In this document: positions 1 through 9,330 of the stretch, piece after piece
How the letters are laid out: the number at the start of each line of letters is the position of its first letter
Position numbering within the stretch: position 1 is the stretch's first letter
Notes under the pieces: generated by a model
Seen by the model: the letters and a program-made list of their open reading frames with translations, nothing else
What the model was told of the DNA's origin: nothing
Database searches by the model: none
From: Ancylomarina salipaludis
GTDB lineage: Bacteria > Bacteroidota > Bacteroidia > Bacteroidales > Marinifilaceae
Direction: 5' to 3'
Length of the DNA: 64,000 nt
Assembly: GCF_004122035.1 (NCBI RefSeq)
Contig: NZ_SAXA01000007.1
Span: 124,001-188,000, forward strand
Translations under genes and position numbers: made by a program

Positions 1-620
1 TTAGCTAGTTTAGGATATTTTTTTATTTCAATTCGCCAACCTTGTCCTTCAGTCAAATGCCAATGAAAAACATTCATCTTCAACATCGCCAGATATTCAA
101 GATAGCTCTTTATAAAATCAGGTCTCTGATATTGTCTACCAGAATCAAGCATAAAAGCACGCCAAACATATTTAGGTCGATCAGTTATTTCTATTCCTTT
201 TATTACAAATCCATTCAAATCAAACATTTTATCAGCCTGAATTTCTATGGGCAATAACTGAAGAAAAGTCTGAATTCCATAAAAAAGCCCCGTTTCACTT
301 ACCGAATTTATATCAATTTGAGATTGTGAAACTCTTAAATGATAGCCTTCTTCACCCAATTTTTCATAGGTGTTATTTTTAGATAGAATAATATCACCAC
401 TGTTCGATTCATTGAGTCTTATTTTCACATATTTATTTAACTTCGTAACAAGATATTGAGCCGTTTCTAAACACCCTTTATCATATCCTACCCGAACTTC
501 TTTCCCAAATACGAAATCTGAATTTAAACGTTCTAAATGCATAGGAGTTGGTAGAATATTTTGTCCCATAGCAAGATTAGACAAAATAATAAAGTACAGA
601 AAAGACACTCTTATTTTCAT
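1..620 (-). CDS. Beta-N-acetylhexosaminidase (GH20), N-terminal part, truncated by window edge
   Basis: The minus strand is open from an ATG at 618-620 to the window edge (about 206 codons, no stop). The product begins with a signal peptide (MKIRVSFLYFIILSNLAMG). An N-terminal GH20b-like domain follows (ETGLFYGIQTFLQLLP), and then the start of the GH20 barrel with ITDRPKYVWRAFMLDSGRQY and the family hallmark LKMNVFHWHLTEGQGWR. GH20 enzymes remove terminal beta-linked N-acetylhexosamine from glycans or chitin oligomers, here presumably in the periplasm. The catalytic Asp-Glu pair lies outside the window, so activity cannot be judged. The family call is sure; the substrate is unknown. Confidence 0.9.
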   Translation of the reverse strand, partial: MKIRVSFLYFIILSNLAMGQNILPTPMHLERLNSDFVFGKEVRVGYDKGCLETAQYLVTKLNKYVKIRLNESNSGDIILSKNNTYEKLGEEGYHLRVSQSQIDINSVSETGLFYGIQTFLQLLPIEIQADKMFDLNGFVIKGIEITDRPKYVWRAFMLDSGRQYQRPDFIKSYLEYLAMLKMNVFHWHLTEGQGWRIEIKKYPKLA

Positions 621-765
621 AATTTATTTGTCATATTAACGAAACTTGAAAACCAATTGAATCCTAGGTCTAAGTTATTTCTCTATCTGTTTAATATACA
701 AACAAAACACTACTACTGCTAATATTTCTTTAATACTCATAATTAAGCTTACTCAAAAACAAAAA

Positions 766-793
766 AATCCGACCCACTTGCGTGAATCGGATT
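766..793 (-). terminator. Rho-independent terminator of the M3 peptidase gene
   Basis: Perfect 7-bp arms (AATCCGA/TCGGATT) enclose a 14-nt loop. On the minus strand the hairpin is followed by a T run (the A7 at 761-767), about 20 bp after the peptidase stop codon. Confidence 0.75.
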
Positions 794-815
794 GTTCAAA
801 TTTATGTAGATAGGC

Positions 816-2942
816 TTATTTCAAGCCTCTCTTTTTCAATAAAGGCTCAATACTTGGCTCAGCACCTCTAAAGCGCTTGTAAAGTACCATTGGATCTTCT
901 GTTCCACCTTTAGATAATACATTGTCACGGAATGCTTTTGCAGTAGCCTGATCGAATAATGATGTTTCCTTAAATGCCTGGAAAGCATCAGAATCAAGTA
1001 CTCCAGCCCAAATGTAAGCATAGTAACCTGCAGAGTAACCTACAGGATCGGAGAATATATGGTTAAAATAAGTAGAACGGTATCTTGAATAGATCTCAGG
1101 AATCAATCCCATACCTTCAAGGTAATTCTTCTCAAAAGTCATGACATCTTCAGTTAATGGCTCAGTTAAAGTATGGTATTTCATATCAAGCAAGGAAGCT
1201 GCAAGGTACTCAACTGTAGCAAATCCCTGATTGAATTTACCAGCAGCCTGAATCTTCTCAACCAATTCAGTTGGAATCACCTCACCTGTTTTATAATGTT
1301 TTGCATAAATTGCTAACATTTCTGGCTCGAAACACCAGTTTTCCATCACCTGAGATGGTAGCTCAACAAAGTCACGTGATACAGAAGTACCAGACAATGT
1401 GTTGTAACGACACTTAGATAAGAATCCGTGAAGTGCATGACCAAACTCGTGGAATAAAGTCTCAACCTCATCAGGACTAATCAAAGCTGGTCCGTCACCT
1501 ACAGGCTTGGTGAAGTTGCAAATATTCATGATAATTGGAGTAATCTCCTTATCAGTTCCCAAACCTGATTGCTTACGGAACGAGTCCATCCAAGCACCTG
1601 GACGCTTAGAAGCACGTGGATGATAGTCCAGGTAGAAGATACCAATATGTGTTCCATCAGCTTCCTGTAGCTCCCAAGTTTGACACTCTTCGTGGAATTT
1701 AGCAATATCGTTACGCTCAACAAACTTGATACCCCAAAGCTTTGTAGCCAAGGCAAAAGCACCATCACGCACGTTGTTGATCTCGAAATAAGGACGCAAT
1801 TCTTCCTCATCCAAAGCATATTTCGCTTTCTTCACTTTGTCAGAATAGTACCACCAGTCCCAAGAAGCCAACTTAAACTTGCCACCTTCTTTATCAATCA
1901 TTTTCTGTAACTCAATTGCTTCTTTTTTAGCGTTTGGCAAAGCAGCATCCCAAAGTTTGTTCAATAACTCCATCGCTTTCTCAGGAGTCTTAGCCATATT
2001 CTTGTCAAGTACGTAAGCTGCATGGTTTTTAAATCCGAACAACTTTGCTCTTTCGATTCTTAAGTTCGCAATTTCTTGTGCAATCTTTTTGTTATCGAAC
2101 TCGTTGTTGTTGTTACCACGGTTTACATACCCCATGTACAATTTCTCTCTCAAGTCACGCTTATCAGAGTACTGTAGGAAAGGAAGCATAGATGGCTTAT
2201 CCAAACCAAACATCCATTTGCCTTCTTTACCTGCAGCTGTGGCCTTTTCAGCAGCTGCACCAATAACTGACTCAGGTAAACCTGCCAAGTCGTCTTTATT
2301 GTCAATAACCAATTCAAAAGCATTGGTTTCAGCCAATACGTTATCGCCAAACTGCATGGTTAACATCGATAACTTCTCATCAATAACACGCAATTTTGCT
2401 TTTTGGTCAGCATCAAGATTTGCACCACTGCGCACAAATCTCTGGTACATTTTTTCTAATAAAGTGTTCTGCTCAACAGAAAGCTTCAAATCGTCTTTTT
2501 TGTCGTAAACCGTTTTAATTCTTTTAAACAAGTTTTCGTTAAGACTGATATCAGCACTATGCTTAGTCTCTAAAGGTGATAATTCCTTTGCCAATTTTGC
2601 AATGGAATCGTTGTTGTTAAAAGCTTTTTGTGCATAAAAAACATTACTCACTTTAGACAATAATTCTCCTGTCTTTTCAAAAGCTTCAATTGTGTTTGCA
2701 AAAGTAGGCTCCTCAGTGCTGTTCGCAATAGCCAAAACTTCAGCTTGCTCTTGCTTCATACCCTCAAGAAAAGCTGGCTTGTAATGTTCAAATTTAATCT
2801 GATCAAACGGAGCTGTTTGATGTGGTGTGTTATATTCTGAGAAAAATGGATTTCCATTTGTCTCAGTTTTATCACACTTGTCGCAATTGCATGAGCTTAG
2901 TAAAACACTCGCTGCAAATAATGAAAGAAATGTTCTTTTCAC
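816..2942 (-). CDS. dcp: M3 family peptidyl-dipeptidase (Dcp-like) lipoprotein
   Basis: A 708-residue zinc metallopeptidase of the M3 (thimet oligopeptidase/Dcp) family, the usual family length. The zinc motif HEFGH lies near residues 498-502 (LFHEFGHALHGFL), with the downstream family signature EYLAASLLDMKYH. The N-terminus is a lipoprotein signal with lipobox LLSSC, so the enzyme should be tethered in the periplasm or at the outer membrane. It would trim dipeptides or digest short peptides for nutrition. The start codon is GTG (2940-2942): reading upstream in frame, a stop is met before any ATG. It is a single-gene unit with its own terminator. Exact specificity (Dcp versus oligopeptidase A) is not resolvable by eye. 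Confidence 0.93.
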   Translation of the reverse strand: MKRTFLSLFAASVLLSSCNCDKCDKTETNGNPFFSEYNTPHQTAPFDQIKFEHYKPAFLEGMKQEQAEVLAIANSTEEPTFANTIEAFEKTGELLSKVSNVFYAQKAFNNNDSIAKLAKELSPLETKHSADISLNENLFKRIKTVYDKKDDLKLSVEQNTLLEKMYQRFVRSGANLDADQKAKLRVIDEKLSMLTMQFGDNVLAETNAFELVIDNKDDLAGLPESVIGAAAEKATAAGKEGKWMFGLDKPSMLPFLQYSDKRDLREKLYMGYVNRGNNNNEFDNKKIAQEIANLRIERAKLFGFKNHAAYVLDKNMAKTPEKAMELLNKLWDAALPNAKKEAIELQKMIDKEGGKFKLASWDWWYYSDKVKKAKYALDEEELRPYFEINNVRDGAFALATKLWGIKFVERNDIAKFHEECQTWELQEADGTHIGIFYLDYHPRASKRPGAWMDSFRKQSGLGTDKEITPIIMNICNFTKPVGDGPALISPDEVETLFHEFGHALHGFLSKCRYNTLSGTSVSRDFVELPSQVMENWCFEPEMLAIYAKHYKTGEVIPTELVEKIQAAGKFNQGFATVEYLAASLLDMKYHTLTEPLTEDVMTFEKNYLEGMGLIPEIYSRYRSTYFNHIFSDPVGYSAGYYAYIWAGVLDSDAFQAFKETSLFDQATAKAFRDNVLSKGGTEDPMVLYKRFRGAEPSIEPLLKKRGLK

Positions 2943-3147
2943 CTTGTGTTTGTTTTATGTTAGTAATATTTATTTTCTAGCTGGCTAAAATACAAAAAAG
3001 CCAATTCTTATCATTATTAAAGCTTAATTTCCTTAACATGTAATATATTCTCGATATAAAAACAATAAACTTTTCAATTGAAATAAAACTATACATTATA
3101 AAGCACCAATTTACTTTAATCACACATTAGCACAATCACAAATTGAC

Positions 3148-3155
3148 TATCTTTG
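3148..3155 (+). promoter_or_regulatory. Candidate -7 element for aroC
   Basis: TATCTTTG matches the Bacteroidota -7 consensus TAnnTTTG, 67 bp before the aroC ATG. The -33 element is not clear. Confidence 0.45.
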
Positions 3156-3222
3156 TTTCTGCTATTACCAAATTATTAAACCACAACTGGATCTCATCCA
3201 GATTATACAAACGATTACCCCT

Positions 3223-4203
3223 ATGAACACATTCGGAAGAATTTTTAAAATCAGCATATTCGGAGAATCTCACGGCAAAGGTGTCGGTATAACAATTGAT
3301 GGCTGTCCATCGGGCATTGCCCTTACCGAAGACGATTTATTACCTGATTTGAGTCGACGTAAGTCAGGTGCTAAAGGCACAACGCCCCGTATAGAAAAAG
3401 ATTTACCAAGCATACTAAGTGGGACTTTTAAAGGTAAGACAACTGGTGCACCTATTATTATTCTATTCCATAATACCAATACCCAATCGAAAGATTACAG
3501 CAACTTGCTTGATACGCCTCGTCCCGGTCATGCCGATTTTGTGGCGCAACACAAGTTTGGAAAAAACAATGATTACACGGGTGGCGGACACTTTTCCGGA
3601 CGTATTACTCTGGGATTAGTTGTTGCCGGAACAGTCGCTAAAAAAATTCTTGGTGATGTCAATATCGAAGCAAATCTAACCGAAATTGGTGGTTCAACCG
3701 ATTTCGATGCCGCTTTGGATAAAGCTATCAAAAACCATAATTCTATAGGTGGAATTGTTGAGTGTCGAGCCAATAACCTGCCTATTGGATGGGGCGAACC
3801 TTTCTTTGATTCAGTAGAATCGATGATATCTCATCTGGTTTTTGCAATTCCGGCAACGAAAGGAATTGAGTTTGGATCGGGTTTCAAAGCTGCTAGAATG
3901 ACCGGATCGGAACATAACGATAATATCCTGACTCCTGATGGGAAAACAGAAACCAATCATGCTGCGGGTATTAATGGTGGTATTACCAACGGGAATGAAA
4001 TTATCTTTAGAGTTGCCATCAAGCCAACTTCATCAATAGGTGTGAGTCAGCGAACTATGAATATTTCTAAATCAGCAATGGAAGACCTTTTGATTGAAGG
4101 AAGACATGATGCCTGTATTGCACTCCGGGTACCAGTAATTGTTGAAGCGGTAACAGCTATAGCACTCGCCGACCTGATGATGCTTGACAAAGCAAGACGC
4201 TAA
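3223..4203 (+). CDS. aroC: Chorismate synthase
   Basis: Chorismate synthase uses reduced FMN to convert EPSP to chorismate, the last step of the shikimate pathway. The N-terminal signature GESHGKGVGITIDGCPSG is present, followed by the FMN-site region (TGGGHFSGRITLGLV), VSQRTMNISK and a C-terminal GRHDACIALRVP. At 326 residues it is shorter than the roughly 360-residue E. coli enzyme. The GGGHFSGR form resembles the clostridial-type subgroup as I recall it. The usual RHDPC is RHDAC here. ATG start; monocistronic, closed by a terminator shared with the convergent SEC-C gene. No other aro gene lies nearby. Confidence 0.95.
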   Translation: MNTFGRIFKISIFGESHGKGVGITIDGCPSGIALTEDDLLPDLSRRKSGAKGTTPRIEKDLPSILSGTFKGKTTGAPIIILFHNTNTQSKDYSNLLDTPRPGHADFVAQHKFGKNNDYTGGGHFSGRITLGLVVAGTVAKKILGDVNIEANLTEIGGSTDFDAALDKAIKNHNSIGGIVECRANNLPIGWGEPFFDSVESMISHLVFAIPATKGIEFGSGFKAARMTGSEHNDNILTPDGKTETNHAAGINGGITNGNEIIFRVAIKPTSSIGVSQRTMNISKSAMEDLLIEGRHDACIALRVPVIVEAVTAIALADLMMLDKARR

Positions 4204-4205
4204 TA

Positions 4206-4243
4206 AAACAAAAGCCTTGATTTTTTAATCAAGGCTTTTGTTT
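4206..4243. terminator. Bidirectional terminator between aroC and the SEC-C gene
   Basis: Long perfect inverted repeat (CAAAAGCCTTGATT/AATCAAGGCTTTTG, 4-nt loop). T-rich flanks on both strands fit the two convergent genes. Confidence 0.9.
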
Positions 4244-4258
4244 TGTATCTGCTCTATA

Positions 4259-5080
4259 TTAGTTCATGCAACAATGCTTGAATTTCTTTCCTGACCCACA
4301 AATACAGGGATCATTACGTCCTACTTTTTGGTTGATTTGAATCGGAGCCTCAGATTGTGCAAAGATAGCTTCCATCTGTTGATAATGATTTTTCCATTCA
4401 GTATCGCGCATTTCACAAAAGGCAACACCTTTTTCAAAATCAGTTACTTTCCCTTCCATCACATCAATATAAAACTGCAGTTCTACAGCCGTATGTTTTC
4501 CTTCAAATTTTGGCAACATGGCTTTAAACTTATCTAATGTTCCCGGGTGTTGAATATCACCCAGAATTCTGATATAATGATCTAACCACTGAAAGTTTTC
4601 CAAATCGAGAATCGCAAATATGCGGTCGAACTGTTCATCTGTTGCGTAATACAAAGCTTCGAAACTAAAAATATATGGTGTCTTACTTTCCTTATCGATA
4701 TTTCCTTCGATGTATTCCAAAACCTTATTCACAAACTCAGTAGGATACTTCTTGGCCATCTGTCCCACTAAATAAACGGCTTGCTCGTTCATCAAGTCCC
4801 AATCTTCCTCAACACTGAATAAGTTTAATAAATCATCCGCATAATCCATATGCAAGTGTTTTTCAGCAACAACAGCATACCAAAGCGGAGCAGGAAGCAT
4901 AATTCTCAAATCATCAGAAAAGTACACTTTACCATTATAGGCATTCTCAAAAGCATATTTCAATTTCTTGATAAGGTCCTCATTTGAATCCAAATTTCTT
5001 AAGTAGTCAATCGCCTCATAAGGAATTCCCTGAGCCTTTGTATCGATAGTTTTAAATGCTTGTTCTGTAGATCTAATCAT
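4259..5080 (-). CDS. DUF1186-like protein with C-terminal SEC-C zinc motif
   Basis: A 273-residue soluble protein without signal peptide. The C-terminus is a textbook SEC-C motif ([18 protein letters not shown]), the small zinc-binding module also found at the end of SecA. The N-terminal 230 residues are helical and look like the DUF1186 domain, in which tandem helices form a repeat-like scaffold; the family name is from memory. Function is unknown; SEC-C is usually taken as a binding module for nucleic acid or ribosome/SecB-type partners. ATG start at 5078-5080. It shares a terminator with aroC but is transcribed towards it. Confidence 0.75.
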   Translation of the reverse strand: MIRSTEQAFKTIDTKAQGIPYEAIDYLRNLDSNEDLIKKLKYAFENAYNGKVYFSDDLRIMLPAPLWYAVVAEKHLHMDYADDLLNLFSVEEDWDLMNEQAVYLVGQMAKKYPTEFVNKVLEYIEGNIDKESKTPYIFSFEALYYATDEQFDRIFAILDLENFQWLDHYIRILGDIQHPGTLDKFKAMLPKFEGKHTAVELQFYIDVMEGKVTDFEKGVAFCEMRDTEWKNHYQQMEAIFAQSEAPIQINQKVGRNDPCICGSGKKFKHCCMN

Positions 5081-5298
5081 AATTCTGAATTTGCCACAAA
5101 GATATATTTTTATAAAACTTCCATTATCATATTTGACTATTAAATTAATAATTTGCCCTCTCTTTTAAGTCACTTATCAATCATCATTATTATGATGACA
5201 CCCCACTATTTCTAATAGTTCTAAGCAATTTATCTTTCATTTTTCAGCGATACTTCTCTATATTGCGCTCCCTAAAAAAATATGACTAAAGCTAACTT

Positions 5299-6180
5299 AT
5301 GACCAGAATACTCTATTATGTGATATTGCTACCATTATCACGACTCCCTATTAACATTCTATATAAACTATCTGATTTATTATACTTATTTTCCTATCGT
5401 CTGTTAAGCTATAGAAAAACAGTAGTCATTTCGAATTTACATAACTCCTTTCCCGAGAAAAGTAAAACTGAAATAAACGAAATCGCAAAAACATTCTACC
5501 AATTCTTTTGTGATTTCATTACAGAAAGCATCAAATGTTTTAATATCAGCGAAAGTGAAGCTATGGAACGTTGCAAGATTACAAACCCTGAAATTCTCGA
5601 CGAACTATATAAAAAGAATAAAAGTATCGTTTTGGCTTGTGGTCATTATAACAATTGGGAAATGGCAGCCGCATGCTTGAATCTATCACTTAAACACCAG
5701 GCTGCAGCCTTATACAAACCTTTAAGCAATTCGTTTTTCGATAAAAAATTCCGAAGTTCAAGATCAAAGTTTGGGATTGAACTAATTCCAAAAAATGAGG
5801 CAAAGGCTTATTTCGAAAAAAATGTTGACCGAAATGTGATTATTGGATTTGGCTGCGACCAATGCCCTAAAAAATCGAATAAAAATCTGTTTTGGACAGA
5901 ATTCCTAAATCAGGATACAGCCATCATGTTCGGAACTGAGAAATATGCTATCGAATTCGATTATGCTGTTGTGTTTATGCGCATGAATCGAACAAAACGT
6001 GGCTATTACGAAATTTCACTGGAAATTATTGAAGAAAATCCTCGCTCAACTCAGTATGGTGAGATCAGTAAAAAACACACTCAGCTTCTCGAAAAGCAAA
6101 TCAAACGCGATCCTGCTTATTGGTTATGGACACACAAACGCTGGAAACTAAAACGAAACTCAAACGAGATACTACACTGA
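5299..6180 (+). CDS. LpxL/HtrB-family lipid A-type acyltransferase
   Basis: A 293-residue member of the lysophospholipid/lipid A late acyltransferase family (LpxL/LpxM type). The catalytic HX4E motif is H116-Y-N-N-W-E121 (ACGHYNNWEMAA), preceded by the family's N-terminal hydrophobic segment and the KTVVISNLHNSFPEKS region (N-L-xxSFPE). The C-terminal PAYWLWTHKRWK block is typical. Members add a secondary acyl chain to Kdo2-lipid A, or to other lipids such as aminolipids in Bacteroidota, at the inner face of the cytoplasmic membrane. ATG start, monocistronic, strong terminator just after the stop. The acceptor lipid cannot be told from sequence. Confidence 0.88.
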   Translation: MTRILYYVILLPLSRLPINILYKLSDLLYLFSYRLLSYRKTVVISNLHNSFPEKSKTEINEIAKTFYQFFCDFITESIKCFNISESEAMERCKITNPEILDELYKKNKSIVLACGHYNNWEMAAACLNLSLKHQAAALYKPLSNSFFDKKFRSSRSKFGIELIPKNEAKAYFEKNVDRNVIIGFGCDQCPKKSNKNLFWTEFLNQDTAIMFGTEKYAIEFDYAVVFMRMNRTKRGYYEISLEIIEENPRSTQYGEISKKHTQLLEKQIKRDPAYWLWTHKRWKLKRNSNEILH

Positions 6181-6182
6181 AA

Positions 6183-6225
6183 ATAAGGCTATTAGAATAT
6201 TCAATTCTAATAGCCTTATTTTTTA
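6183..6225. terminator. Bidirectional terminator
   Basis: Perfect inverted repeat of about 17 bp per arm (AATAAGGCTATTAGAAT and its complement) with a short loop and a T run on the plus strand. It separates the convergent acyltransferase and NTF2-like genes. Confidence 0.9.
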
Positions 6226-6235
6226 AAACCTGTAG

Positions 6236-6688
6236 CTAAGCAGGCAGCTTATAAAAAATCTTATTCACCATTTTCCATTTACAATCAAATTTATAAAGTG
6301 AGATGTAATCAATATAGGTTAGCTTTTCTCCCACATAAAATTCGATTTTAGCTACTGCTGCCGTCCCCGTTACATCAATTGACAAGAACTTAATTGAAAT
6401 TGGCTTTTCTTTTCTGGGTAATTTGCCCTCTTTTAATTTTATCTCAGTCTTCTCTTTCCATTTATCAATAGGGAGTTTCCACATTTCATCCTTCTCACCT
6501 ATTCCCAAAAGTACAAAGCCCGGATGAATGCCCTGATCTATTTTAGCCAGATTACCCTCATTCTGTAAACCTTCAACATAGGAAGTCTGAATCACTTTTC
6601 TTATAGCTTCCTTTTCAGCTTCAATATCCTGAGCGAAAGTAATCTGTATAATAAAAAGCATAACGAATAAAGTGCTTATTTTTTTCAT
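6236..6688 (-). CDS. Secreted NTF2-like (lumazine-binding-like / DUF4440-type) protein
   Basis: A 150-residue protein with a clear signal peptide ending ITFAQ. The mature part has the NTF2-fold pattern: a long N-terminal helix (EKEAIRKVIQTSYVEGLQNEG), then strands with HPGFVLLGI, VTGTAAVAKIEFYVG and LTYIDYISLYKFDCKWKMVNK, closest to the 'putative lumazine-binding' group of Bacteroidota. These domains are small cone-shaped pockets. Most secreted ones are uncharacterised, and the lumazine name should not be read as a function. ATG start. Monocistronic between two terminators. Confidence 0.7.
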   Translation of the reverse strand: MKKISTLFVMLFIIQITFAQDIEAEKEAIRKVIQTSYVEGLQNEGNLAKIDQGIHPGFVLLGIGEKDEMWKLPIDKWKEKTEIKLKEGKLPRKEKPISIKFLSIDVTGTAAVAKIEFYVGEKLTYIDYISLYKFDCKWKMVNKIFYKLPA

Positions 6689-6767
6689 AGGTCAGTTTTT
6701 TAAGTTAATAACAATCTAATATACAACATTGTTAAATAAAAACCATACGTGATAAAAACAAACAAAA

Positions 6768-6797
6768 AAAAGACTACCTCCACTGAGATAGTCTTTT
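6768..6797 (-). terminator. Terminator of the pta-ackA operon
   Basis: Arms AAAAGACTA/TAGTCTTTT with a 12-nt loop, about 20 bp past the ackA stop. The A run on the plus strand gives a T run for the minus transcript. Confidence 0.8.
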
Positions 6798-6818
6798 CTG
6801 AAAATATATTTAGGCAAA

Positions 6819-8024
6819 TTAAAGTGCAGAAACAATACGTTGTGTATCCTTAGCAATAACTAATTCTTCATTAGTTGTTACAACCATACACTTCACTTTA
6901 GAATCTTCAGTAGAGATAATTGCATCTTTTCCACGTAGACCTTTATTTTTCTCAAAATCAAAATCTAAACCAAGATAAGCAAAGTTACCTGCTATCTTCT
7001 CACGTGAAACTGAGTCATTCTCACCAATACCACCAGTGAAAAGAATCAAATCAACACCACCCATTGATGCAGTATACGAACCAACAAAACGCTTCACTCT
7101 GTAAGCAAACATATCTAAAGCTAGTTGAGCTCTGTCGTTTCCTTCAGCAGCCGCATTTTCAAGATCTCTCATATCTGAAGAAATTCCAGAAATACCTGCT
7201 AAACCAGATTCTTTATTAATCAGATTATTTGTTTCCTGAATAGATAGATCTTTCTTTTCAGCGATATATAATAAAGCACCCAAGTCAAGATTACCTGTAC
7301 GTGTTCCCATCAAAAGACCTTCGTTTGGAGTGAATCCCATTGAAGTTTCAACAGATTTACCACCATCGATAGCACAAACTGAAGCACCATTACCTAAATG
7401 ACAAGAAACAATTTTTTTATCAGCAATATTCCATCCTAAAATCTCGCAAGCCTTGTTTGCAACAAATTTGTGAGAAGTTCCGTGGAAACCATACTTACGA
7501 ACTTTCAAATCTTCGTAACAATCGTATGGCAAACCATACATGAAAGCTTCTTTTGGAAGAGTTTGGTGGAATGAAGTATCAAAAACAGCTACCTGTGGAA
7601 GACCTGGCAATAATTTTTCAATTGCTAAAATACCTTCAAGGTTAGCAGGGTTGTGAAGTGGAGCCAACTCACAACAAGCTTTAATATTAGCTTTCGCTTC
7701 TTCTGTAATAAAAGCAGAATCCTGGAAATATTCACCACCGTGAGCCACTCGATGTCCCGCTGCGTTAATTTCTTTGATATCAGAGATTACACCATGATCA
7801 GCATCAACCAAAGCAGCAAGCACTAAATTAATGCCAACACTATGGTTAGGAATATCCTGAACCGTTTTGAACTTATCTTTTCCTTCAGGCTTGTGAGTTA
7901 ACACACCATTTTCAAGACCGATACGCTCAACCAGACCAGAAGCTAAAAGAGTTGCCTCTTCGCCCATGTTCAAAATTTGATACTTTAATGAAGAACTTCC
8001 GCAATTTAAAACTAAAACGTTCAT
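6819..8024 (-). CDS. ackA: Acetate kinase
   Basis: Acetate kinase, 401 residues, the normal length. It interconverts acetyl phosphate + ADP and acetate + ATP and so yields ATP from acetyl-CoA overflow. The ASKHA signatures are all visible: VLNCGSSSLKYQIL at the N-terminus, GHRVAHGGE, FDTSFHQTLP, RKYGFHGTSHKFV, SCHLGNGASVCAI, MGFTPNEGLLMGTRTGNLD and LILFTGGIGEND. It is the second gene of a two-gene operon, starting 53 bp after pta, and ends at a clear terminator. Cytosolic; the context indicates acetate production or acetate assimilation. Confidence 0.98.
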   Translation of the reverse strand: MNVLVLNCGSSSLKYQILNMGEEATLLASGLVERIGLENGVLTHKPEGKDKFKTVQDIPNHSVGINLVLAALVDADHGVISDIKEINAAGHRVAHGGEYFQDSAFITEEAKANIKACCELAPLHNPANLEGILAIEKLLPGLPQVAVFDTSFHQTLPKEAFMYGLPYDCYEDLKVRKYGFHGTSHKFVANKACEILGWNIADKKIVSCHLGNGASVCAIDGGKSVETSMGFTPNEGLLMGTRTGNLDLGALLYIAEKKDLSIQETNNLINKESGLAGISGISSDMRDLENAAAEGNDRAQLALDMFAYRVKRFVGSYTASMGGVDLILFTGGIGENDSVSREKIAGNFAYLGLDFDFEKNKGLRGKDAIISTEDSKVKCMVVTTNEELVIAKDTQRIVSAL

Positions 8025-8077
8025 TGGATTTTGTTTATTTATATGTTTTGAATAAGTTTCTTTTCTGATTTCTCAAC

Positions 8078-9079
8078 TTACATGCCAGCTGCCTGATTTG
8101 CTGTAATAGCAACCAAATTTACAATATCGCTCACTGAACAACCTCTTGAAAGGTCGTTGATAGGAGCAGCCATACCTTGCAATACCGGACCTACAGCCTC
8201 AGCACCCGCTAAACGCTGTACCAGTTTGTAAGCAATATTTCCAACTTCAAGCGTTGGGAATACCAATACGTTGGCTCTACCAGCAACCTGAGAGTTTGGA
8301 GCCTTGCTTGCACCAATTGCCTCAACAATAGCTGCATCAGCTTGCATTTCACCATCAATTAAAAATTCCGGAGCCATCTCCTTAGCCAAACGAGTTGCCT
8401 CAACAACCTTATCAACCATTTCGTGCTTAGCCGATCCCATAGTAGAGAAACTCAACATAGCCACACGAGGTTCCATATTCGCAATCGCTTTTGTCGTTTT
8501 TGCTGTAGCAACTGCAATTTCAGCCAATTCGCTTGCAGTTGGATTTGGATGAACAGCACAGTCAGCAACTACCAACATACCATTATCACCAAATGTTTTA
8601 TCTTTTAAGATCAGGATAAAAGCACCAGAAACAACTGAACAACCAGGCATTGTTTTCACAATCTGAAACGCTGGACGTAAAACGTCACCAGTCGCATTTA
8701 AAGCTCCGGCAACTTCACCATCAGCATCACCTGCTTTAATCATTAGTGTTGCCAGGTAAAGCGGATCTTTAACAAGCCCCATAGCTTGCTCCATGGTCAT
8801 CCCTTTCTTCTTACGAAGCTCAAACAAAATCTCAGCGTATGCTTCCATCTTATCATGATTTTCAGGATCGATGATAATCGCATTGCAGATGTTCTCTAAA
8901 TTCATTCTGCCAGCTTCAGATTTGATTGTTTCCGGATTTCCAATCAAAATAATTTGTGCAATTTTTTCTTTCAAAAGGATATCTGCAGCTTGCAAAGTTC
9001 TTTCTTCAGTTCCTTCAGGAAGAACAATTTTTTTTCCATGCAGCTTTGCATTCTCCTTAATCTTTTGCAATAAGTCCAT
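8078..9079 (-). CDS. pta: Phosphate acetyltransferase (short form)
   Basis: Phosphotransacetylase, 333 residues, corresponding to the short catalytic-domain-only form without the N-terminal regulatory domains of E. coli Pta. It converts acetyl-CoA and phosphate to acetyl phosphate. Family motifs include IVLPEGTEERTLQAA at the N-terminus, GDADGEVAGA, the DCAVHPNPTASELAEIA block, ARLAKEM.PEFLIDGEMQADAAI and NVLVFPTLEVGNIAYKLVQR. It is the first gene of pta-ackA. ATG start at 9077-9079. The 250-bp divergent region towards the FAD/Fe-S gene must hold promoters for both directions, but I see no clean consensus there. Confidence 0.97.
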   Translation of the reverse strand: MDLLQKIKENAKLHGKKIVLPEGTEERTLQAADILLKEKIAQIILIGNPETIKSEAGRMNLENICNAIIIDPENHDKMEAYAEILFELRKKKGMTMEQAMGLVKDPLYLATLMIKAGDADGEVAGALNATGDVLRPAFQIVKTMPGCSVVSGAFILILKDKTFGDNGMLVVADCAVHPNPTASELAEIAVATAKTTKAIANMEPRVAMLSFSTMGSAKHEMVDKVVEATRLAKEMAPEFLIDGEMQADAAIVEAIGASKAPNSQVAGRANVLVFPTLEVGNIAYKLVQRLAGAEAVGPVLQGMAAPINDLSRGCSVSDIVNLVAITANQAAGM

Positions 9080-9330
9080 TGTGAATCAGTAATTTATGTG
9101 TTTTTGTAATCTCGACATTGCGAAATTAGATATAAATGCCCAAAATGCATTTCGAAAGCAGGCATTTTAACACATTTTAAACTGTATTAATATTCATTCT
9201 TGATAAGAGGATTTTTTAATATCTTAGAGGGAATTTAGCTAGAATATCTATATCGTTAAATATTAATTTAGGCACCTTGGAAAACGAAGCCTAAAAAACA
9301 GATACATCTTTTTAAACTTGATAACTATTC

